Source: Thiohalocapsa sp. ML1 (lineage in GTDB: Bacteria > Pseudomonadota > Gammaproteobacteria > Chromatiales > Chromatiaceae). Taken from it: DNA of 44,259 nt. Numbering within the stretch: the stretch's first letter is position 1; every line of letters begins with the position of its first letter. Below the pieces are notes generated by a model. That model was given only the letters and a program-made list of their open reading frames with translations. It ran no database searches and was not told where the DNA came from. This document shows, one piece after another, positions 25,855 through 34,712 of this stretch. The position numbers and the translations under genes are program-made. Location of the stretch: contig NZ_JABX01000046.1 in assembly GCF_001469165.1 (NCBI RefSeq), positions 1-44,259 of the forward strand, given 5' to 3'.

Positions 25855-27128
25855 GCGCTCAGGCGCGGCTGGGGTCCGTGGCTGCCGGAGTGGAGCAGGC
25901 GGCTAATGGCGGCGCCGGTGTCCTCGCCGCTCGCGAGCGCCCAGTGGATGGACGGCGGCGCCGCCGTCTCGCCGCAGGCCCAGAGCCGCTCCGAGAGCCG
26001 CAGCGGTGCCGTGGGCGCCGCCACGCCGGCCGCCTGCACCGGTAGCGCCTGCGGCAGCCGGTAGACGGCGAGCCGCTCCCAGCCGTCTACCTGGCGTCCG
26101 TACCAGGCGCCGAGCTGCCGGCGCACCGCCGTTTCCAGCGCATCCGGGTTGTGCTGCGCGCCGAAGACGTTGACGCTAACCAGCGCCCGCCGGTCCGGCG
26201 CGTAGTGCGGCGACAGGTTGCTCGGGCAGAGCAGGCTGTTGATGGGGCCGCTGCCGGTGCCGTTCAGCACCAGATAGGGGCCGGCGAAGGGCGCCTCGGG
26301 CGCGGCGAAATAGAAGCACGTGGTGCCGCGGGTGGCGGGCGCCGCGCGGCCGAGCAGCCGCGCGGCGGCGGGTCCGTCGGTGGCGATGACCGTGGCCTTG
26401 GCGGTGAGCCTGGTGCCGTCCGCGAGCCGCACGCCGTCGTCCTCGATCCGCTCGACCGGCGCCTCGAGTCGCAGCGTTCCGGGCGCGAGCCGGCCGGCGA
26501 GCTGCAACGGGATCTCCTCCATGCCGCGCGCCGGCAGCGCCGTGTCGCCGCAGGCGAAGGCGCGAAAGACAAACTCGAAGGCTCGGCTCGATACCGCCAG
26601 CTCGGGCTCGAAGAAGACACCGGAGAAGAAGGGCCGGAAGAAGCGCTCGCGGATGCGCTCGGAAAACCCGAGGTCCGCCAGCAGCGCCGGCGCCGGCTGC
26701 TCCGGGCGGGCATACAGCGAGGCGATATCGCCGCTCAGCGCACGGTGGCGGAGCTTGAGCAGCCGGAGCTTGTCGCCGAGTGTGCCGATCGGGGAGACCA
26801 GCATCTCCGGCAGCCGCCAGGGCCGGCGCCAGACGTCGCTGACGCGGTGGCAGCCGTCGTCGAGCCGCACGAGCGCGCCGGGGTAGAAGGGTTTCAGCTC
26901 CAGCGCGTCGTAGTCGAGCAGGCGCCGTGCCGCCGGGTACCAGGTTTGGAGCACCTGAAAGCCGCGGTCCAGGCGGAAGCCGTCGCGCACATCGGTGGCG
27001 ATGCGCCCGCCGACGCGGTCCGCCGCCTCCAGCAGCAGCGGGCGCAGGCCGTCGCGCTGCAACCGCAGCGCGCAGGCGAGGCCGGACAGGCCGGCGCCGA
27101 TGATCAGCACGTCAACTTGTGCTTGCAT
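25851..27128 (-). CDS. FAD-dependent NAD(P)-binding oxidoreductase (amine oxidase/phytoene desaturase-like)
   Basis: 425 residues. The N-terminus DVLIIGAGLSGLACALRLQRDGLRPLLLEAADRVGGRI is a full dinucleotide-binding GxGxxG motif plus the RVGGRI signature of the amine oxidase superfamily. The C-terminus WACGETAAPPSIHWALASGEDTGAAI holds the second FAD contact region. Substrate unknown. Strong GGAGG 5 bases before the ATG. Relatives are often found next to photolyase/cryptochrome genes, as here (94 bases downstream of the photolyase stop). It overlaps the DUF429 start. Confidence 0.9.
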   Translation of the reverse strand: MQAQVDVLIIGAGLSGLACALRLQRDGLRPLLLEAADRVGGRIATDVRDGFRLDRGFQVLQTWYPAARRLLDYDALELKPFYPGALVRLDDGCHRVSDVWRRPWRLPEMLVSPIGTLGDKLRLLKLRHRALSGDIASLYARPEQPAPALLADLGFSERIRERFFRPFFSGVFFEPELAVSSRAFEFVFRAFACGDTALPARGMEEIPLQLAGRLAPGTLRLEAPVERIEDDGVRLADGTRLTAKATVIATDGPAAARLLGRAAPATRGTTCFYFAAPEAPFAGPYLVLNGTGSGPINSLLCPSNLSPHYAPDRRALVSVNVFGAQHNPDALETAVRRQLGAWYGRQVDGWERLAVYRLPQALPVQAAGVAAPTAPLRLSERLWACGETAAPPSIHWALASGEDTGAAISRLLHSGSHGPQPRLSA

Positions 27129-27177
27129 CGCATCCTCCAGGTGTGTGCGGTGGAGTCGAGTTTCACAGAGAGACCTT

Positions 27178-27210
27178 GGGGGAAGGGCCGAGGGCCGAGG
27201 GCCGAGGGCG
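27178..27210. repeat. Heptamer GGGCCGA array
   Basis: Three perfect GGGCCGA units (with GGG ends) lie in the 94-base gap between photolyase stop and FAD oxidoreductase start. Same 7-bp family as at 14575, 22249, 22396, 35735, 36381 and 39648. Confidence 0.85.
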
Positions 27211-27222
27211 CCCGTGCGCGCC

Positions 27223-28773
27223 TCAGCCGGCCAGCGCCGCGCGCAGCGTGCTGGCCTGTGCCTGGATGGCCACGACGCGCTCCGGCGGCAGCCGCTCCAG
27301 GCTCCGCCACATCAGCGGCATGCGCGGATGCCGCGCGAAGCGCTCGCGGTGGCGGGCCAGGAAGTCCCAGAACAGCGTTGTGAACGGGCAGGCAGCGGCG
27401 CCCACGGCCTGCTTCGGATCATAGCGGCAGCCGTCGCAATAGTTGCTCATGCGCCGGATGTAGGCCCCGCTCGCGGCATAGGGCTTGCTCGCGAGCAGGC
27501 CGCCGTCCGCATACTGGCTCATGCCCAGGGTGTTCGGCGCCTCCACCCATTCCACGGCGTCGACGAACATCGCGAGATACCAGGCGTGCACCTGCCGCGG
27601 CTCGACCCCGAGCAGCAGCGCGAACAGCCCCGTGACCATCAGCCGCTGGATGTGATGGCCGTAACCCAGCGCCAACACCTGCCCGATGCTGGCGCGCAGG
27701 CAGGCGCAGTCCGTCTCGCCGGTCCAGTAGAAGGCGGGTAGCGGCGCATGGGCGGCGAGCGCGTTGCGCGCCAGATAGCCCGGCCCCTCGCGCCAGTAGA
27801 TGCCGCGCACGTACTCGCGCCAGCCCAGCACCTGCCGCACGAAGCCCTCCGCCGAGGCGATGGGCGCGCTGCCGCTGCGGTAGGCGCTGATCGCCGCGTC
27901 GATGGCCCGGCGCGGGTCGAGCAGCTTGAGGTTCAGCGCCGCCGACAGGCGGGCGTGATAGAGATAGGGCTCGCCGCTCCAGAGCGCGTCCTGATAGGGC
28001 CCGAAGGCCGCGAGCCGATGCGCGACGAAGTCCTTCAGCGCGGCGGCGGCCTGCGCCGGCGTCACCGGCCAGTCGAAGTCGTCGAGCCTGCCCGGGGCGT
28101 CCGGAAAGCGCCGCTCCACCAGGGCCATCACCGCGCGCGTCGTCGCGTCCGGCGGGAAGCCCGCGGGCCGCGGCACCAGGCCCGGACCCCGCTTGCCGAA
28201 GGACCGGCGGTTGTCCTTGTCGAAGTTCCAGGCGCCGCCGACGGGCCCGCCGTCGTCCATCAGCAGATCGTGGCGCTTGCGCAGAAAACGATAGAAATAC
28301 TCCAGCCGCAGCTCCCGGCGGCCCTTCGCCCAGCGGTCGAAATCGCCGATCGAGCAGAGAAAGTGCCGGTCTTCGAGCACCGCGAGCGGCACGCCGGCGG
28401 CGGCAGCGGCGCGCTCGATGCCGGCCAGCACGCGGTGCTCGCCGGGCTGGACGACCTCGACGCGCGCCGGCGCGAGCAACCGCAGGTCCGCTTCCAGCGC
28501 CGCGTCGAGCTCTGCGTGCTCGTGGTCGTCCAGCGCCAGATAGCGCACGCGCCAGCCGTCCGCGCGCAGCGCATCCCGGCAGTGGCGCATCGCGGCCAGA
28601 AACAGCACCGTGCGCGCCTTGTGCGAGGGCACATGGGTCGCCTCGCCGGGCGCCTCGCACATCCAGACCAGGTCCTGCGCCGGGTCGGCGCCGTCGAACA
28701 GCGCGCTGTCGCGGTTCAACTGGTCGCCCAGCACCAGCAGCAGGCGGCGGACCTGGCCGGCGTCGGTGCTCAT
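27223..28773 (-). CDS. Iron-sulfur bacterial photolyase/cryptochrome (FeS-BCP, (6-4) photolyase type)
   Basis: 516 residues. The start RRLLLVLGDQLNRDSALFDG and the segments FCSIGDFDRWAKGRRELRLEYFYR-like, NFDKDNRRSFGKRGPG, GWREYVRGIYWREGP and YADGGLLASKPYAASGAYI are typical of the FeS-BCP/CryPro clade (related to the DUF523-type photolyases). Four cysteines fit the [4Fe-4S] ligands: C358, C446, C449 and C462, with the same spacing as I recall for Agrobacterium PhrB (350, 438, 441, 454). The family repairs (6-4) photoproducts with FAD and a lumazine antenna, or senses light. The ATG at 28773 has no clear ribosome site, consistent with coupling to the ligase just upstream. Confidence 0.92.
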   Translation of the reverse strand: MSTDAGQVRRLLLVLGDQLNRDSALFDGADPAQDLVWMCEAPGEATHVPSHKARTVLFLAAMRHCRDALRADGWRVRYLALDDHEHAELDAALEADLRLLAPARVEVVQPGEHRVLAGIERAAAAAGVPLAVLEDRHFLCSIGDFDRWAKGRRELRLEYFYRFLRKRHDLLMDDGGPVGGAWNFDKDNRRSFGKRGPGLVPRPAGFPPDATTRAVMALVERRFPDAPGRLDDFDWPVTPAQAAAALKDFVAHRLAAFGPYQDALWSGEPYLYHARLSAALNLKLLDPRRAIDAAISAYRSGSAPIASAEGFVRQVLGWREYVRGIYWREGPGYLARNALAAHAPLPAFYWTGETDCACLRASIGQVLALGYGHHIQRLMVTGLFALLLGVEPRQVHAWYLAMFVDAVEWVEAPNTLGMSQYADGGLLASKPYAASGAYIRRMSNYCDGCRYDPKQAVGAAACPFTTLFWDFLARHRERFARHPRMPLMWRSLERLPPERVVAIQAQASTLRAALAG

Positions 28774-30358
28774 GGGTTGGCCGTGGGGGGGGGGCGCTCG
28801 CGCCGGTCGCTGCCGGCTGGTAGGCGAGCTGGCGCGCGAACAGCTCGCGCACGCGCTGGATGTCGTCGGCCTCGGCGGCGGTCTTGTCCGCGCGATAGCC
28901 CTTGACTCGCGCGAAGCGCAGCGCGAGCCCCGCGGGGTACTGGCGGCTCTGTTGCAGCTCGTTGAAGGCGACCTCCACCACCAGCTCCGGGCGGACGTGC
29001 ACGACGTGGCTATCATGGGCGAGCGCGCGGGCGCCGAGCTGCTCGGTCTGCCAGGCGAGCAGCCGGTCCGTGAGGCCCTTGAAGGTCTTGCCGAGCATCA
29101 CAAAGCCGCCGACGCCGTCGCGGCAGCCCAGGTGCAGGTTGCTGAGCAGGCCCGAGCGCCGCCCGCTGCCCCATTCCGCCGCGAGCACCACCAAGTCCAG
29201 CGTGTGCGCCTGCTTCACCTTGAGCCAGTGGCTGCCGCGCCCGCCGGCGGCGTAGGGCGCGTCCGGGTGCTTGGCCATCAGCCCCTCGTGGCCAGCGGCG
29301 AAGGCCTGCTGCAAGAAGGCCTCGGCGCGGTTGGCGTCCGCGTCCGGGAGCCGCGGGATGATGAGCCCGGGCGGCAGGCGGTCGGCGAGCGCGCGATGGC
29401 GCTCGCGGGTCGGTGCGTCGAGGAGCGTCTCGCCGTCGAGCGCCAGACAGTCGAAGCAGAACACCGCGAGCGGCAGCGCCGCGCGCAGCTCGGCATCGTC
29501 GCTGTGGCGGCCGAAGCGGCGCATCGTCACCTGAAAGGGCAGCGGGCGGCCGTCCGCCGCGAGCGCCAGCGTCTCGCCGTCCAGCACCAGCTCGCGGGCG
29601 GGCAGCGCCGCGGCGGCGGCGACGACCTCCGGCACCGCGGCGGTTACCTCGTTGCCCTGGCGGCTGTAGACGCGCACCGTCTCGCCCTGCTTGTGGATCT
29701 GCACGCGGGCGCCGTCGAGCTTGTACTCCAGGATGGGTTGGGGCATCTGCGCGAGGGCGTCGTCCAGGTCCGCCGCCGGCTGCGCCAGCATCGGCATGAG
29801 CGGGCGAAAGAGCTGGAGCTTGAGCGCGTCGAGCCCGGCGCGGCCCTCGGCGCGGGCGATGGTTGCGATCTCGGCGATGTCGCCGCGCAGCATGTGCGCG
29901 CGGCGCACGCTCGCGATGGGGATGTCGAAGGCCACGGCGAGGGCGTCCAGCACCAGCGACTCCAGCGCGCCCTGGCGCAGCTCGCCGAGCAGGAGCCGCG
30001 CGAGCCAGCGCTGCTCGTCCGCCGATGCTTGTGCGAATAGATCGGCCAGCGCTGCGGCGCGCCGCGCCTTGGCACCGCTGCCGGCGATGGCGGCGAGCGC
30101 CGATAGCTGCTGCATCGTGCGCGTCGGCGTTAGCGTCGAGTCGGCCGCGGGCGGGGTCGCGAGCGCCGCTTCAACCTGCGCCGGGCCGATGCCCAGCGGC
30201 TCCGGTGCCGCCTGGCCGGTGCACCAGCGCGCCGCGATGCCGATCTCCGCCGCCCCCGCGGCCCGCAGCAGCGCCGCGAGCCGGCCGACCTTGGCCGTGC
30301 GGCTGCGGGTCGCCGCCAGGGTCGCGGACGCCACGGCCAGGTCGCGGACGGTCAGCAT
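28770..30358 (-). CDS. ATP-dependent DNA ligase (frameshifted at C10 tract near its 3' end)
   Basis: About 529 residues if corrected. Ligase motif I is EYKLDGARVQIHK, with nucleotidyl-lysine K213; the N-terminal alpha-helical domain (LGELRQGALESLVLDALAVAF) and C-terminal OB-fold (LDLVVLAAEWGSGRRSGLLSNLHLG, later SRQYPAGLALRFARVKGYR) are all present in one frame. After FARQLAYQPAATGAS the gene meets a 10-base C run (28785-28794). As given, the frame stays open through the photolyase gene to 27419. One extra C would give a TGA at 28770-28772 overlapping the photolyase ATG. I annotate that corrected end. The family joins nicks in repair. It starts 21 bases after fpr. Confidence 0.88.
28785..28794. 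other. Ten-base G:C homopolymer at the ligase-photolyase junction
   Basis: On the coding strand this is C10. Its length sets which of three frames the ligase reads into: C10 gives a 979-residue read-through frame, C11 or C8 gives a stop overlapping the photolyase ATG, and C9 gives an in-frame ligase-photolyase fusion. It could be a sequencing length error or a real slippage site. Confidence 0.9.
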
Positions 30359-30379
30359 CGCGGGCGCGGGGGCGCGGGC

Positions 30380-31123
30380 TCAGTGGTACTGCTCGGTGGT
30401 GTAGTGGCCGGGCTCGTGGCGTTTGTGGCGGCGCATGCCGTGGGCCTCCAGCCAGGCGCGCACGTCCGTAATCATCGCCGAGTTGCCGCACAGCATCAGG
30501 TGGCTGTCCTCCGGCGTGATGTCCGCGCCGGCAGCGGCCTGGAGCGCGCCGTTCTCAAGCAGGCTCGTGATGCGCCCTTGCAGTGCGGTCTCGCTGCTGT
30601 CGCGGGTCAGCGCCGTGATGAAGGTGAAGCTGTCCTCGTGCGCGGCCTGGAGCTCGGCGATGGTCTCGCCGTAGCTCAGCTCACCGGTGTTGCGGGCGCC
30701 GTGTACCAGGATGACGCGCTCGAAGCGCTCCCAGGCGTCCGGCGTTTTCAGCATGGACAGATAGACGCCGAGCGCGGTGCCGGTGGCCAGCATCCACAGG
30801 TGCCGGCGCGAGACGACGTTGTCCAGCGTGAACACGCCGGACGCCTTGTCTGCGACCCAGACGCGGTCGCCGACCTGCAGGTCCGAGAGCTTCGGCGTCA
30901 GCGGGCCTTCCGGGATCTCGTTGAAGTAGATCTCCAGCGGGCGCTCGGCCGGGGCGTTGACCAGGGAGTAGGGGCGGCCCACGCGCTCGCCGTCCAGGTC
31001 GAGCGCGACCTTGATGTATTGCCCGGCGATGAACGCCGGCAGCGGTGCGTCGATTTGCAGGCTGTACAGGGCCTGCGACCAGTGTCGTTTGCCGGCAATC
31101 GTGCCTTCGAGCCATTCGGCCAT
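30380..31123 (-). CDS. fpr: Ferredoxin--NADP+ reductase
   Basis: 247-residue FAD flavoprotein of the bacterial Fpr type. The FAD-binding RPYSLVNAP motif (about 50-58), the NADP-binding ATGTALGVYLSML segment, LMLCGNSAMITDV and the terminal HYTTEQYH are all present. It transfers electrons between NADP(H) and ferredoxin or flavodoxin in the cytoplasm. GAGGA precedes the ATG by 9 bases. It heads the run fpr-ligase-photolyase-FAD oxidoreductase-DUF429, so it may supply reducing power to the flavin or Fe-S centre of the photolyase (inference). Confidence 0.93.
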   Translation of the reverse strand: MAEWLEGTIAGKRHWSQALYSLQIDAPLPAFIAGQYIKVALDLDGERVGRPYSLVNAPAERPLEIYFNEIPEGPLTPKLSDLQVGDRVWVADKASGVFTLDNVVSRRHLWMLATGTALGVYLSMLKTPDAWERFERVILVHGARNTGELSYGETIAELQAAHEDSFTFITALTRDSSETALQGRITSLLENGALQAAAGADITPEDSHLMLCGNSAMITDVRAWLEAHGMRRHKRHEPGHYTTEQYH

Positions 31124-31315
31124 CGGTGCTGTTCCTCGGGTTGCAATCAGTCTCGCAAGCTTGGTTCACAGACCCGGCATTTCAAAGGTTGGACAATGGC
31201 GGCGCTCCGTCGCAGGGCTCCTTGGGCGCCGGGTGCCGGGCGTTGTGATCGGCGGCGTCCGCTCCATATCGGCGCTGTCCAGGTTTTGTTTAACCTAAGC
31301 GAACGGAGCACCGAG

Positions 31316-31888
31316 ATGATCCGCCCCCGCCATCTGATCCTGCTTTTGCCACTCATCGGAGGTCTCTTCATGACCAACACCGCCACCGCCAACTGTCCGC
31401 CCGCGCTCGACTTCGAAAAGCGCCGCCTCGCGGGCGACGAGACCGTGCGCCTCTGCGACGCCTACCAGGGCAAGGTCGTGCTGGTCGTCAACACCGCGAG
31501 CAAGTGCGGCTTTACCGGCCAGTACGAGGGCCTGGAGGCCCTGTACGACAAGTACCGCGAGCAGGGGCTCGTCGTCATCGGCTTCCCGTCCAACGACTTC
31601 GGCAACCAGGAGCCGGGCAGCGAGACGCAGATCGCCGACTTCTGCCGCCTCACCTACTCGGTGCAGTTCCCGATGTTCGAGAAGGTCAGCGTCAAGCGCG
31701 GCAAGGCCGACCCCTTCTACCAGTATCTGGCGCAGCAGACCGGCGTCTATCCCAAGTGGAACTTCTACAAGTACCTCATCGACCGCAACGGCAAGGTCGT
31801 GGACGTCTACAGCAGCATGACCTCGCCGAGCAGCAAGAAGCTGGTGCAGAGCATCGAGAAGCTGCTGGCGGAGCCGGCGGCGTCCTGA
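31316..31888 (+). CDS. Exported glutathione peroxidase family protein (cysteine type)
   Basis: 190 residues. A hydrophobic leader (HLILLLPLIGGLFMTNTATA) suggests export. The GPx motifs are clear: VVNTASKCGFTGQYEGLE with peroxidatic C64, FPSNDFGNQEPGS with the Gln, and WNFYKYLIDRNGKVV with the Trp-Asn. These thiol peroxidases reduce hydroperoxides using thioredoxin or glutathione. The start at 31316 has GGAG 8 bases upstream; a longer open frame running back over the fpr gene is rejected. It is divergent from fpr. Confidence 0.93.
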   Translation: MIRPRHLILLLPLIGGLFMTNTATANCPPALDFEKRRLAGDETVRLCDAYQGKVVLVVNTASKCGFTGQYEGLEALYDKYREQGLVVIGFPSNDFGNQEPGSETQIADFCRLTYSVQFPMFEKVSVKRGKADPFYQYLAQQTGVYPKWNFYKYLIDRNGKVVDVYSSMTSPSSKKLVQSIEKLLAEPAAS

Positions 31889-32127
31889 CGCCGGACGCTC
31901 GCGATGGCCGGCGCACCGCCGCCGGCGCCCGCCTGACGCGGACCGGCGTCACGCTTTCACCGAGCCTTTACGTGGTTTTGTGATCCCGGCCCGCCGCTGC
32001 TCCGTGCCGGGCGACGGCGGTCACGCTTTCTTGGCCGCCCACGGCCGACCCTTGCTGCCGACGGAAGCCCGGCTTCCGTGCGGGCCTCGGCCCGAGCAAG
32101 CAGAACAACAGACCGTGGGAGCCAGCC

Positions 32128-34590
32128 ATGTGGAACGCATCTCTGATCGCGGCCGTCGCGATGGCCGCCGCCGCCGCTCTTCCGACCACCGCCAACGCCG
32201 CGCCGCCGGCTGTCGCCGACGGGCTGTTCCAGGCCGTGCCGGGCGCCGCGGCCCGGCCGGGGCCGACCGCGCTGCGCGGCAAGAGCCGTGCGGTGCGGGT
32301 TGACCCGGCGGCGCTCGGGCGCGGCCGGCTGCGGCTCAACCTGGGCGTTGGGCCGGACCTGGAAGCGGTGCGCGAGCGCGTCGAGCAGCAGGCCACGGGC
32401 GGCCGGGCCTGGATCGGCCGCATCGACGGCGACGCCGACAGCGAGGTGCTGCTGGTGAGCCGCGGCGAGGCCGTGGCAGGCACGATCCGGCATCGCGGGC
32501 GGCTGTACAAGCTGACGCCTGGTGCGGGCGGTGCCGCGCGGCTGGAGGAGGTGTCTCCGCACGACCCGCTGCCGCATCCGCCCTTCGAGATGATCCCGGA
32601 CATCGCGCCCGAGTCCCTGGCGGACACGGCCGGCGACGGCAGCGGGGACACCGCGACGCAGTCCGCGGGCGACGGCGCGAGCATCGTCGACGTGCTGGTG
32701 GCCTACACGCCCGAGGCGCGCGCGGCCTACGGCAGTGTGGACGGCATCGAGGCGCTCATCGCGCTCGCGGTGGTGGAGACCAATCAGGCCTACCTGAACA
32801 GCCAGGCGCCGGCGCAGCTACGCCTCGTCGGGGCGGTGGAGACCGGTTATCACGACACCGGCGACATGAACGCGGACCTGATGGCGCTGACCATCCCCGG
32901 CGACGGCGCCCTGGACGACGTGCTGGCGCTGCGCGAGCAGCTCGGCGCCGACGTGGTGAGCCTGATCGTGGATGCCGGCGGCTACTGCGGCCTCGCCTGG
33001 CAGATGGGCGTGCTGGACCCGGCCTATGCCGAGTACGCGTTCAACGTCGTCAAGACCGACTGCGCCACCGGCTACTACTCCTTCGGGCACGAGGTCGGCC
33101 ACAACCTGGGCCTGAGCCACGACCACGCCAACGCCACGTCCGGGCTCTACGCCTACAGCTACGGCTGGCAGGACCCGGCCGGCGCCTTCCGCACCGTGAT
33201 GGCCTACACCTGTCCGCTCGGCTGCACGCGGGTGCAGCACTTCTCGAACCCCGAGGTCAGCTACGCCGGTGCGCCGACGGGCCAGGTCAATTACGCGGAC
33301 AACGCGCTGGCGCTGGCGGATACCGTCCCGGTGGTCGCGACCTGGCGCGCGAGCGTCGTGCCCGACGCGCCGGTGGCGCCGGCGGACCTCGCCGCGACGG
33401 CGGTCTCGCACGAGCGCATCGAGCTCGGCTGGACCGACCTGGCGACGGGCGAGGACGGCTATCAGCTCGAGCGCTCCCTTGATGCCGCGACCTGGGATCT
33501 GGTCGCGACGCTGCCGGCGGATAGCACGAGCTTCGCCGACGAGCCCTTGGCGCCGGAGACCACCTATTACTATCGCGCCCGCGCCTTCAACGGCGGCGGT
33601 GTCTCGGCCGCGTCCAACGACGCCTGGGCGACCACCGACGCGGCGCCGGTGCTGCCGCCGGCGGCACCGACGGGGCTCGCGGCGACGGTGCTGTCGCACA
33701 CCGAGATCGTGCTGGGCTGGACCGACAACGCCGTCGACGAGTCCGGCTTCGAGCTTGCGCGCAGCAGCGACGGCGGCGCGAGCTGGAGCCTGCTCGCGAG
33801 CTTAGGCGCCGACGTGACCGCCTACAGCGACCAAGGCCTCGCGGCGAGCAGCGGCTACGGCTACCGGGTGCGCGCGCTGAACGCGGGCGGGCCGTCCGAC
33901 TGGAGCAGCATCGTCACGGCCGTGACCGACGCCGAGCCCGCGCTGCCGCCGGCCGCCCCGACCGGCCTCGTCGCCACCGCGCTGTCCGCGACCGAGATCG
34001 CGCTCGGCTGGACCGACAACGCGGCGGACGAGACCGGCTTCGAGGTGGAGCGCAGCAGCGACGGCGGCAATAGCTGGAGCCTGATCGCCACGCCGCCCGC
34101 CGACAGCACCGATCTCACCGACACCGGCCTTGCCGCGGCAACCTTCTACCTGTACCGGGTGCGCGCGCTCGGCACCGGCGGTGCGTCGCCCTGGGCCGAT
34201 GCGGCGGGTGCGACGACGGCCGCGCCACCGGCGAGCTGCATCGTCAGCGGCGCCGGCAGTCTGACGCTCGAGGCCAAGACCACGGACTGGCAGCTCAGCA
34301 ATGACGGTACGGCGCCGGTGACCATCACGCGTGTCGAGCTGATCTGGCCGAGCCCGCAGGGCAAGCTGACCAAGCTTCGGCTCAACGGCGTGGACATCTG
34401 GCGCGGCAGCCTGAGTCCGACGAGCGTGGATGTCAGCGGCGGTTGGTATGGGGCCGAGTCACGACGGGTCATTGCCGCGGGGGCGTCGGCCACGCTGCGT
34501 TTCGCCTTTGGCAGCCGGTACACCCGCGACGGTCAGAACGACTATGGCATCGTCGTGCACTTTGCGGAAGGCTGCACGCTGACCTACTGA
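32128..34590 (+). CDS. Secreted reprolysin-like zinc metallopeptidase with three fibronectin type III domains
   Basis: 820 residues. A signal peptide (LIAAVAMAAAAALPTTANA) and propeptide-like region to about 185 precede the catalytic domain (VDVLVAYTPEARAAYG). The zinc site is HEVGHNLGLSHD at 321-332 with a Met-turn (VMAYTC) and the FSNPEV segment, as in M12B-like reprolysin families. Three Fn3 repeats follow (about 415-510, 511-610 and 611-705), each with APxxLxAT, then LGWTD, then YRVRA. The C-terminal about 115 residues form a further beta domain (LTLEAKTTDWQLSN). Predicted extracellular protease. GGGAG precedes the ATG by 7 bases. A hairpin ACGGAAGC/GCTTCCGT sits upstream at 32061-32079. 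Confidence 0.9.
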   Translation: MWNASLIAAVAMAAAAALPTTANAAPPAVADGLFQAVPGAAARPGPTALRGKSRAVRVDPAALGRGRLRLNLGVGPDLEAVRERVEQQATGGRAWIGRIDGDADSEVLLVSRGEAVAGTIRHRGRLYKLTPGAGGAARLEEVSPHDPLPHPPFEMIPDIAPESLADTAGDGSGDTATQSAGDGASIVDVLVAYTPEARAAYGSVDGIEALIALAVVETNQAYLNSQAPAQLRLVGAVETGYHDTGDMNADLMALTIPGDGALDDVLALREQLGADVVSLIVDAGGYCGLAWQMGVLDPAYAEYAFNVVKTDCATGYYSFGHEVGHNLGLSHDHANATSGLYAYSYGWQDPAGAFRTVMAYTCPLGCTRVQHFSNPEVSYAGAPTGQVNYADNALALADTVPVVATWRASVVPDAPVAPADLAATAVSHERIELGWTDLATGEDGYQLERSLDAATWDLVATLPADSTSFADEPLAPETTYYYRARAFNGGGVSAASNDAWATTDAAPVLPPAAPTGLAATVLSHTEIVLGWTDNAVDESGFELARSSDGGASWSLLASLGADVTAYSDQGLAASSGYGYRVRALNAGGPSDWSSIVTAVTDAEPALPPAAPTGLVATALSATEIALGWTDNAADETGFEVERSSDGGNSWSLIATPPADSTDLTDTGLAAATFYLYRVRALGTGGASPWADAAGATTAAPPASCIVSGAGSLTLEAKTTDWQLSNDGTAPVTITRVELIWPSPQGKLTKLRLNGVDIWRGSLSPTSVDVSGGWYGAESRRVIAAGASATLRFAFGSRYTRDGQNDYGIVVHFAEGCTLTY

Positions 34591-34628
34591 ACGTGGACTG
34601 CTCCCACGGGGCCGCAACGGCCCAACTT

Positions 34629-34655
34629 GGCGGCACCGGATGGTGCCGCCTTTTT
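34629..34655 (+). terminator. Rho-independent terminator after the metallopeptidase
   Basis: GGCGGCACC (34629-34637), loop GGAT, GGTGCCGCC (34642-34650), then TTTTT. Perfect 9-bp stem, 38 bases after the metallopeptidase stop. Confidence 0.95.
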
Positions 34656-34712
34656 CAGGCTTGACGATATCGCTAGACTGCGCCGCCAGGTTTCACCGCC
34701 AGAGGCAGTGCC

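Noticed and set aside
28610-30040. Plus-strand 476-residue frame
   Set aside because: Exactly antisense to the ligase gene, whose motif I lysine and OB-fold are clear; composition is typical of a GC shadow frame.
27419-30358. A 979-residue minus-strand frame covering ligase and photolyase
   Set aside because: Only the first about 520 residues are ligase. The rest is Arg/Ala/Gly-rich antisense-type sequence in the wrong frame of the photolyase gene, caused by the C10 tract and high GC.
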